NCBI GenBank assembly: GCA_918797485.1
Contig: CAKKNE010000001.1
Span: 62,001 to 126,000, forward strand
Direction of reading: 5' to 3'
DNA from: Pelagomonas calceolata
Lineage: Eukaryota; Sar; Pelagophyceae; Pelagomonadales; Pelagomonadaceae
DNA length: 64,000 nucleotides
The translations under genes and the position numbers were made by a program. Position 1 is the stretch's first letter. The number at the start of each line of letters is the position of its first letter. Shown piece by piece: positions 57,008 through 64,000 of the stretch. The notes beneath the pieces are model-generated. The model searched no databases and was not told the DNA's origin. It saw nothing but the letters and a program-made list of their open reading frames with translations.

Positions 57008-59561
57008 ATGGCCGCGAGACCCTGGATGGACGACGGCGCGAGCCAGCACTGCCTGCTCTGCCACCAGGCTTTTAGCTTTACGAACCGGAGGCACCACTGC
57101 CGGAGCTGCGCGCGCTTGGTCTGCGGCGCCTGCTCGAGCCGGAGCATGCGTTTGGAGAGCATCCAGCGGCCCTCGTCCTCAATACGAAATGTAGGGACCC
57201 AGCTGGCCAAGACGACGCTGGCCACGGCCGCCTCGATGCTCACCACCACTACAAATGAATCGGAGCGCGTCTGCGACGACTGCTGGGCGCGGCTCGGCCG
57301 CGGCCGGAGCGCGACGCCGCCGCCTCCATCACATCACGCCGACGATGATGTAGCGTATGATGCTGAATTGATGGATGTGGCCGCCGACGGTATCAGAAAC
57401 ATAGCTCTGGAAGTACGGGCGCCCGACGGCCGCGTGCTCAGCGACGGGAATTCGTTCAGTATGACATTGCCATCATCAACGCGCGTCGCGGGCGCCTACG
57501 TCATTGTTACGGCTCGTGATAAGTCCAAGTCGTCGGCAGTGAGGGACGACGTCGTGGGAAGAGGTCGCGTCTTCCTCGAAGAAGGCCAACGACATATCCA
57601 GTTGCTGCGCGACGGTGGTGTTAAGGGCACCGTACTGGTCAAAGCGACGCGGTCCTCGGCGAAGAAACCTCTACAAGTCGCGACGATACCACCTCAAACG
57701 TCGAAACACATGTGGCCCGTGGCTTTATCAGAGTTGTACCCGCCCGGGACCACGGTGCACGACGCCTGTTTTGAGCACATTAATGGTACCATAGTGCCCG
57801 CGTCAGAACAAGCTCTGGACGCCTTTGCCGACGTGGACAGAGGGTGCCTCATAGTCACGTCGCACCGTTTTTTGCACGTGGCTCATACGTTAGATGTTAT
57901 TAGTGTGCCGCACGCGTCCATCTTAAATGTGGAGGTCGTCCAGCGCGACGACGCGTTGGTGCTGGTGCTGACGACGCGGTCCTATAAATCAATAACGTTC
58001 TCGTCGCGCAGCGCCACCAATCGCGACTGGAGCTGGTGCCGCTCCGAGTGGCAGTGGCGCGTCGGCGAGGACCGCTTCTATGCGAGGCCGGAGGCTGTTG
58101 TGATCTGCGTGGAAATCAAATTTTGGACGCCCCACGCCATCGATGCGATGTTGTCTCCGTAGTAACCTAGCTCACTGGTTGATTTTCACACAGGTTGTGA
58201 CGGCGGATCACGACGATAATGACGATGAAGATGAGGACACGGAGCTGCTCTCGAGGCTCGGCCTGAATGATCTCGACGACCGCGCATTGAGACGGAATCG
58301 GCTGAAGCGCTTCATCGAACCTCAGAAGGAGCGGGCGCCGTCACAAAGCGGCGCCGACGTCGACCTAGGAGCAGAGTTCGCCAGGCAGGGCGTGGCCACC
58401 GACGCGCGCTGGCGCTTTACGCAAGCGAATTCGAGTTATGACCTTTGTGCTACGTATCCTCCTCTGCTCATCGTGCCGGCGGCGTTGAGCGACGCCCGAC
58501 TCAAGGAAGGGTCCAGATGGCGGTCCAAGCGGCGCGTACCTGTCTTGACCTGGTACGATCGAGCTAGTGGTGCGGCCTTAATACGAGCATCCCAACCAAA
58601 GTCCGGCATCACGGGCGCTCATGTGGATGACGCCGCTCTCCTCCATGTGCGCGCGGCCGCCGCGCGGAGCCGCGGCGCCGTCGCGGCGCGCTTGGACGAC
58701 CCGACGGCTTTTGATGATGAGGAAGGTTTTGCGAATAGTTCGCCGTACAAATCCACGACGGCGCCGATCTTGCGCATCTGCGACTGTCGTTCTATTGTAG
58801 CGGCCAAGGCGAACCAATTGGCCGGCCGGGGCCACGAGACTACCTCCAAATTAGGTGGTTCGAGGGCCGCGACGCTCGAGTTTCTGGATCTGGAGAACTT
58901 CCACGTCATTCGCAACGCCAAGAAACGGTTGTCAGAAGCTTCGACCTTGGAGGACTACTACCGCGCGTTGCACGAATCGCGCTGGCCCGTCTACGTCCAA
59001 GCACTAATTAGTGCAGCGAAGGTCGTCGCGGATCATTTGGACAGAGGCGATCCTTGTTTTGTGCACTGTAGCGACGGCTGGGACCGCACGCCGCAAGTGT
59101 GTGCTTTGGCTCAAATAATAGTGGATCCCTACTTTCGAACAATAAAAGGCTTCGCCGTGCTCATAGAAAAGGACTTCTGCGCCTTCGGCCACCCCTTCGC
59201 AATGAGAAGTGGATCGAAGGGCGAGGGCGAAGCCGGTCCGGTCTTCGACCAGTTCCTGGAGTGCGTGCAGTCGCTGCGGCGGGGCGCGCCGGCGTCCTTC
59301 GAGTTCACTGAATCATTACTGGCGTTGCTCAAAGAACACGTGTATTCGCGGTTCTTCGGGAACTTTCTGAGGGACTCGGATGCGGAGAGGTGTGGAGACG
59401 ACGCCGTGAGTGTGTGGAGGGTGGTTGAAAGTGATCCGGGGCGCTTTTCTTCGCCGGTCTACGACTCTTCTGCGAGTAGAAGGCTCCCGGTCCTCTCGAA
59501 ACCGTCGGCGGATGTTGAACTAGAGCTGTTGAGGGCGCGTATACGGGCGCTCGAGAAATGA
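57008..59561 (+). CDS. Myotubularin-family phosphoinositide phosphatase with N-terminal FYVE finger
   Basis: Myotubularins remove the 3-phosphate from PI3P and PI(3,5)P2 on endosomes. Exon 1 (57008-58108) and exon 2 (58194-59561) give 822 aa. A FYVE-type zinc finger comes first (SQHCLLCHQAFSFTNRRHHC, RSCARLVCGACSSRSM, CDDCW). A PH-GRAM-like region follows (RGCLIVTSHRFLHVAHTLDV), then the phosphatase domain (RWRFTQANSSYDLCATYPPL, YYRALHESRWPVYVQALI). The active site is HCSDGWDRTPQ, with Cys, Asp and Arg of the family signature present, so the enzyme is probably active. Animal myotubularins usually carry FYVE at the C-terminus, so the N-terminal position is unusual. The single intron is an introner with target duplication. 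The start is the first in-frame ATG. Confidence 0.9.
58105..58193 (+). mobile_element. Introner element with 8-bp target duplication, copy C
   Basis: The target duplication is GTTGTGAT at 58097-58104 and GTTGTGAC at 58194-58201 (7 of 8 identical). The 89-bp element begins CTGCGTGGAAATCAAA and ends TTGATTTTCACACAG, with CGCCATCGATGCGA inside. Splicing GTGGAAATC (58109) to CACAG (58193) joins EAVVIC to VVTADHDD in frame. Confidence 0.9.
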
Positions 59562-59576
59562 CTGTTGTGTCTAAGT

Positions 59577-60040
59577 TTATTTGTCTTTATCCTCTTCCGA
59601 GTCGGAACTACTAATACTCCCCGCATGAAAATGGCTGTGGTCGTGGTCCTCGTCGTCCGAATCGGGCTCGGGCAGCTGCATGATGGACTCGGAGTAGGCG
59701 CTCATGGCCGCGAGCGCGACCTGCGCGTGGTACTCTCGCGCCGCGGCGACGGCGCCGAGCGTCCCGCGTCCACGCCATCGACGCGATCTCGGCCTCCGCG
59801 CCGTCGACGCGATATTCGTGGATAGAAGACGCCGCCGCAGACGCCGACGGCGTAGAGCCCGAACGCGCCGAGGAGCGCCAGGCACGCCCGCTCGATGCTC
59901 CGGTGGCCCGCGTACCTGGCGCCGCCGAACGTCACAATAACAGCGACGAGGCCGTAGGTTGTAATCTGGTCCCGCCGTGCCCGCCGCGCCTCGTCCTCGC
60001 GCCTTATCCGCGCCATCATCCGGGTCTCGCGGTCGCTCAT
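59577..60040 (-). CDS. Small two-helix membrane protein, unknown
   Basis: Exon 1 (60040-59831) and exon 2 (59720-59577) join in phase 0 to give 117 aa; the 110-nt intron runs GTCTTCTATCC to GCGCAG and contains two GCGTCGA-GGCG cores. The product has a charged start (MSDRETRMMARIRREDEARR), two membrane segments (YGLVAVIVTFGGARYAG; ACLALLGAFGLYAVGVCGG) and an acidic, histidine-bearing tail (PEPDSDDEDHDHSHFHAGSI). Function unknown. Its 3' end is convergent with the myotubularin gene, only 15 bp away. Confidence 0.65.
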
Positions 60041-60214
60041 GATTGTTGCAGTCTTGTGAGAGCAGTCTGGCAGAGTGCTGTGTTGAGCCCTGTGGTCAAG
60101 CACCCGAGTTGTTGATGCTTGTGCAGCTTGGTGCGCTGCAATGCAGCACTATCGAAATTCTACTGTGCGTATATATGCTGTAACAAGCGTGCACGCGCGC
60201 CGAGCTGGCAGCTT

Positions 60215-60236
60215 GCTAGCGGCGTAAGGCCACTAG
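60215..60236 (+). promoter_or_regulatory. GCTAG...CTAGC upstream motif, copy 12 (bidirectional)
   Basis: GCTAGCGGC followed by GTAAGGCCACTAG lies between divergent genes, 175 bp from the start at 60040 and 232 bp from the start at 60468. Confidence 0.55.
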
Positions 60237-60467
60237 GAAGCCAGACGTACAACAGCAACCGCAGCTAGCGCAACGCACAAGTGCTATAGCTAAAGGCTGA
60301 CCAGCATAAAAGAGACATTTCAACCCACCTTTCGACGGGTCCTTGCTGCGCACCGATCCACGCGGCAGCCGAGTTCACTCTCCTCAAATACCAGGCTCTT
60401 TCGGACGCGCCGCCCGACGCGAAGCGGCGCCAGCTCACGCCATCGACGCGACCGCGTACCATCCGAG

Positions 60468-61440
60468 ATGATCACACGGTGGCTCTTGACAGCACTCCTG
60501 CTCCGGCCCGCAACCGGCCTCGCCAAGGGCGGCTTCGCGGCAACCAAGCCGAAGAAAAAAACCAAGAAGGCCCCGAAGGCCCCGAAGCCCCTGGAGCCCC
60601 TGCCGCCGGGCCTGGACGGCGTCCCTCCCGTCTCGAGGTTCGAAGTCCTCAACGCTGATGGCATAAAACCGCAGTTCACGGGAGCCTTCCTCATAGAGGA
60701 CGAATCGGTAGCCGACGACCTCGTGAAGGAGTTTCATGGGAGGCCCCAGCTCCGAGGCATGGTCTCGAACGCGGCGAACGGCGAGCCCGTCGTCGACACG
60801 TCCGTGAAGGACTCGCTGGAGATGTCCTTTCCCGCGAACGATCCCTCTATTGCTTGGAGAAGGTATCTGCTCTCACTCAAAGCGGCCATGGGTCTTTATC
60901 TCGAGGACTACCCGTATGCCGGGGCTTATGGAGCGTTCTCCATCACGGGACGGACGAACGTCCAACTGTATCCGCCTTCAGGGGGCTACAAGACGTTTCA
61001 CACCGAGCGCACGGGCCGGGGCGAACCCGAAGGCAGTCGTCATTTGGTGTTCATGACCTATCTAAATGATGTCACTGATGCCGGTGCCGACGCGGCGTCT
61101 TCACTGAATCTTGAACGTGACGTGGACATTGGCCCTTGCGCCATCTTCATGAATCGTCTCCATCTTCCGATGAAGTGAGTGGTCGCTTTTCGGATTTTGA
61201 GTCTCTGGAAGACGTCGGGGCCGTCGCGGCATGTCGGAGAGCACGCGGTCGCGTCGATGGCGTCGCGACTGCGTCGTTCCCGCGCAGGTGGGACGGAGTT
61301 CTGCCACCAGAACCTGATCGTGCAGCCGAAGAAGGGCTTGACTCTGATTTGGCCGGCCGATTGGACGTTCACGCACCGCGGCGTGCCGTCGCCGACGCAG
61401 GAGAAGATCATCACTACCGGGTGGTCGCGTGCTGCGTTTA
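60468..61440 (+). CDS. 2-oxoglutarate/Fe(II) oxygenase, prolyl-hydroxylase-like
   Basis: The ATG at 60468 opens a signal-like leader (MITRWLLTALLLRPATGLAK). Exon 1 (60468-61083) and exon 2 (from 61288 after a 204-nt intron, 61084-61287) build the double-stranded beta-helix core. It reads NVQLYPPSGGYKTFHTERTG, HLVFMTYLNDVTDA-GGTEFC, QPKKGLTLIWPADWTFTHRG and QEKIITTGW. Iron ligands would be the His and Glu of FHTE and the His of FTHRG; the basic residue for 2OG follows in RG. The enzyme hydroxylates an unknown substrate, likely in the secretory pathway. The acceptor was fixed at 61287 (CGCGCAG) by phase. After TGW the frame stays open through a decayed introner to 61688, so the true end is unsure. 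Confidence 0.8.
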
Positions 61441-61486
61441 GAAATCAATTGCAACGCGATTGGGACTCACTGGTTGATTTTCCACG
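61432..61486 (+). mobile_element. Decayed introner at the end of the oxygenase gene
   Basis: CTGCGTTTAGAAATCAATTG at the left and GACTCACTGGTTGATTTTCCACG at the right (shown in shorter form: CTCACTGGTTGATTTTC) match the two ends of copy C at 58105-58193. The splice sites have changed (GTGG to GTTTAG; CACACAG to CCACGG), so it probably no longer splices. Confidence 0.65.
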
Positions 61487-61532
61487 GTTCATTTTCGTAG
61501 TGGCGCGAGCAAATATACTGTCCTTAAGACTG

Positions 61533-62082
61533 CTACTTCTTTTTCTTGCGGGCGGGCGACTTCCTCTTGGCGGGCGACTTCTTGGCGGTCGGTTTCTTCG
61601 CGGGCCTGCGCCGGGGTTTCGCGTGGCGCCGCGGCGACGGCGCGGCGGTGGACGCCGGGCTCGCACGACTTCTTGGCGGCGGGCTTAGCCGCGGGTTTCC
61701 GGGCCGCGGGTTTCGCGACGGTCTTCTTTTTCACCGGAGATTTGGCTGCGGGCTTGCGCGCCGGCTTCTTCGCGGGCCTGCGTCGGGGACCGGTCGACGC
61801 CATCGATGCGACGACAATCGCGCCACGGACGCCGAGCTCGTACGACTTCTTGGCCGCCGGCTTCTTCTTTTTGGCGGCGGCCGGGGGCCCGCTGCCCGAT
61901 CCCGCGCGGAGCCGCGCCAGATCGTCGCGGCTCGCCTTGTCGATGGGCTCCTCGTAACTCTTGAACTTCGACGCTTCGTACTTGAAGTACAGCTTCTTCG
62001 AGTCGCTGCGCGCGATGTAGCCCGGGTACCAGGTGCCGTTCACCTCGTAGTCGACCGAATCTCCTACGACCCATTTGACCAT
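61533..62082 (-). CDS. Tudor/Agenet-like domain with histone-H1-like basic tail
   Basis: Three exons (62082-61844, 61777-61667, 61605-61533) join in phase 2 to give 140 aa. The first part is a Tudor-like barrel (MVKWVVGDSVDYEVNGTWYP, GYIARSDSKKLYFKYEASKF). The rest is a Lys/Pro/Ala tail of AAKKSPAKKP-type repeats, as in linker histones or kinetoplastid/dinoflagellate basic chromatin proteins. It is likely a nucleus- or chromatin-binding protein. Both introns (66 and 61 nt) interrupt the identical context AAKKS|PAKKP, begin GTACGAGC and GTGCGAGC, share CGGCGTCC and end CGCAG, so intron and exon may have been duplicated together. The gene is convergent with the oxygenase. Confidence 0.75.
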
Positions 62083-62315
62083 GGCTGTGCTTTCTTCAGG
62101 CGTAGCACTTGCCTCCGATGATTCGTTCGCCCCGATTTTGCAAATCGGAGCAGGCTGAGAGCAGCCTCTCTGGTGCTCGATTGGTGGGCGTCGGGCAAAT
62201 GTGCAGCGCGCGCAGCTAGCTGGGATACGCGTGGGCACAAATAATAGGCTTTTAGCCGCCTGGACGACCGCTGGGCCAGCGATCAGAGCCAAAAAAAAGA
62301 GGCGCCGAGGTCGGA

Positions 62316-62336
62316 ACTAGCGAATGTAACACACTA
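62316..62336 (+). promoter_or_regulatory. GCTAG...CTAGC upstream motif, copy 13 (bidirectional)
   Basis: ACTAGCGAAT followed by GTAACACACTAG, 234 bp from the Tudor/H1-like start and 195 bp from the DEAD-box start. Confidence 0.5.
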
Positions 62337-62530
62337 GGAAGCTCTCCGACTCTGTGTTCAGTGGGCGATACGCGTGCGTGGACGCCTCTGGCTGCCGCAG
62401 AATCGCTTCAGGCTACACCCACGCCGTCACCGAGCGCTGCTCCGGTTTGTGGCAATAACGCGAGCGTGGCTGCTTAGGCTGCACTTGCTACACCCAGCCT
62501 CAAACGCCGCCGCAGCGAAGGACGGACAAA

Positions 62531-64000
62531 ATGGCGCAGCAGTCCTTCGCCGCCCTCCGCCCGACGCTCAGTCAAGCAACGTTAGCCTGTCTACGAGATG
62601 ACTTCCACTTTTCAACAATGACGCCGGTCCAGGCCGCCTCATTACCTCTCCTCTTGACGCAGAAGGACGTCGTCGCCGAAGCAGTGACCGGATCGGGCAA
62701 GACGATTGCGTTCGCCGTCGCGGCGGTCGAGGCTACTGCGCGTCTGGAGAGAGGACCTATTCGTGTTGTCTGCGTTTCTCCAACAAGGGAGCTCGCGGCT
62801 CAAACCTCCCGAGTCTTCGCCACGCTGTGCAAAGCGCATTCACTCAACAGCGAGTTGATCACGGGCGGTTCAACAGTGGAGGCGCCGGAACGATGCGATA
62901 TACTAATAGCGACGCCCGGTAGACTTGATGACTTACTGTCAAGAGCAATCCTAGACGTTTCCGGTGTTGAATTACTCATTCTAGATGAGGCTGATGTCTT
63001 GTTAGGCTGGGGTTTGCCTTACAGATCGATCGCATCATGAAACGCTTACCTCGACAAAGAAGGACGTGTCTCTTCTCGGCAACGCAAACGCGAGCAGTCC
63101 GCGACTTGGCGAGGGCGGGATTGAGGAACCCCGCTTCTGTCTCGGTCAAGGTCAACTCTGGATCTGAGACGGGCAAGACGCCCACAGAATTAGTTTCGCA
63201 GCACGTCATTTGTCGCGCCGAGGACAAGCTACGATGTGCCCTGGACTTACTCAAAACAGCGAGGAAGTCGTTAGTGTTCTTCGACTCCTGCGCCGCCGTA
63301 GACTTTTTTGGAAGGGCTCTCAAAGCCGCGAACGTGGGAACGGGCCTCCCTATCATAAACGCGTTGCACGGAAAATGGCGCCAAAAAGAGGAGGGCCGTC
63401 TGGGCCCAGTTCCGCGAATGTACTTCCGAGAGGGTCGCGCTGCTGTGCACGGACGTCGCGGCGCTGGGCCTCGACGTGGGACGACGTCGACCTCGTGATC
63501 CAAGTCGACGCGCCGCAAAAACCCGACACTTTTGTCCATCGCGCGGGGCGGACGGCGCGGGCTGGTCGTAGTGGCAGGGCGGTTTTACTACTAGAGCCCC
63601 ACGAGGACGCGTACCCGGAGTTGTTGAGACTGCGGGGGGCCGCTACTACGTCTGTAGAAGTTGAGGTGACAGGTGCTGATGAGTTGAGAACATCTCTGGA
63701 AGAAGCGTGCATCAAAGATCGAGCCATCCTCGAGAAGGGCACGATCGCCTTCACTAGTCATGTGCGAGCGTACTTGGAGCACCGGCTGCCGTACATCTTT
63801 CGGTGGGAGAAGCTAGACGTCGGTCAGTGAGTCAGCGTCCGTTCTGAACTTTTCAGTTGCGTCGACGGCGCGCCGCGCCGCCTCGACGCCGTCTTCATGA
63901 TCACGCGAGAGCCGTGGCCGTGTCGCGACGCTGTCGTTCACGCACAGGCTCGACGGCGCGGCTCTACGCTCTGCTGAAGCTGCCGGACATGCCGGAATTG
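62531..64000 (+). CDS. DEAD-box RNA helicase of the DDX55/SPB4 type (3' end outside window)
   Basis: SPB4/DDX55 helicases act in 60S ribosomal subunit assembly in the nucleolus. The ATG at 62531 opens MAQQSFAALRPTLSQATLAC. Motifs: MTPVQAASLPLLL (Q), EAVTGSGKTIAF (I), SPTRELAAQ (Ia), IATPGRLDDLL (Ib), ILDEADVLL (II), CLFSATQTRAVRDLARAGLR (III), HRAGRTARAGRSGRAVLLL (VI). The SPB4-type tail follows (RAILEKGTIAFTSHVRAYLE, RLPYIFRWEKLDV). The last exon starts at 63948 after a 125-nt intron (GTCAGTGAG to CGCACAG) and reads LYALLKLPDMPEL, matching the family. Three single-base breaks (near 63012, 63385 and 63470) interrupt otherwise well conserved sequence. Confidence 0.88.

Overview
The window is nuclear DNA from a compact, GC-rich unicellular eukaryote, most likely a pelagophyte alga close to Aureococcus or Pelagomonas. 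The evidence is a set of eukaryote-only proteins (ESCRT-III SNF7, CCT epsilon, myotubularin, LARP, DDX55), short spliceosomal introns, many ankyrin, MYND and TPR fragments of the kind abundant in pelagophytes, and introns that behave as introner elements. Three introns of 71-85 nt carry matching terminal inverted repeats and sit between 8-bp target duplications. Nothing bacterial, organellar or clearly viral was seen. The species assignment is inference.

Layout. 1-7.9 kb: TFIIS-like 3' end, SNF7/CHMP4, ankyrin protein, FAD dehydrogenase, TPR-SUMO-like protein and a TIP41/beta-propeller fusion. 7.7-10.5 kb: tandem copies of the TIP41 5' end with perfect hairpins. 11.68-11.79 kb: an apparent circularly permuted tRNA gene. 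12-20 kb: membrane proteins (TauE/SafE, b561-like), an armadillo-like protein and a coiled-coil family. 20.6-22.1 kb: gene-poor. 22.3-30 kb: an intron-rich unknown gene, a SAP protein and a chimeric gene built from two other genes of this window. 30-34.6 kb: gene-poor, with tandem repeats. 34.6-64 kb: a dense block holding LARP, ankyrin, HNH-UvrD helicase, prenylated dual-specificity phosphatase, DUF1295-like, MYND, WW, RING-RING-ZZ, two histidine phosphatases, CCT5, FYVE-myotubularin, 2OG oxygenase, Tudor/H1-like and DDX55/SPB4.

Two sequence systems run through the window. First, most introns contain a core close to GCGTCGATGGCGT and look like products of one or a few introner families. The best-preserved copies add exactly 12 nt (8-bp duplication plus 4 nt of element) to the mRNA, so the frame is kept. 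Second, a roughly 24-bp motif (GCTAGCG, short spacer, GTAAGACACTAGC) occurs at least 13 times, about 95-355 bp upstream of start codons and often centred between divergent genes. It looks like a shared, possibly bidirectional, promoter element.

Several conserved genes carry isolated single-base frame breaks (SNF7, CCT5, DDX55, FAD dehydrogenase), whereas long genes such as UvrD, LARP, myotubularin and the RING-ZZ protein are intact. This fits local assembly errors mixed with real decay. Exon coordinates are given where both splice sites and phase could be reconciled by eye; elsewhere the gene span is approximate.
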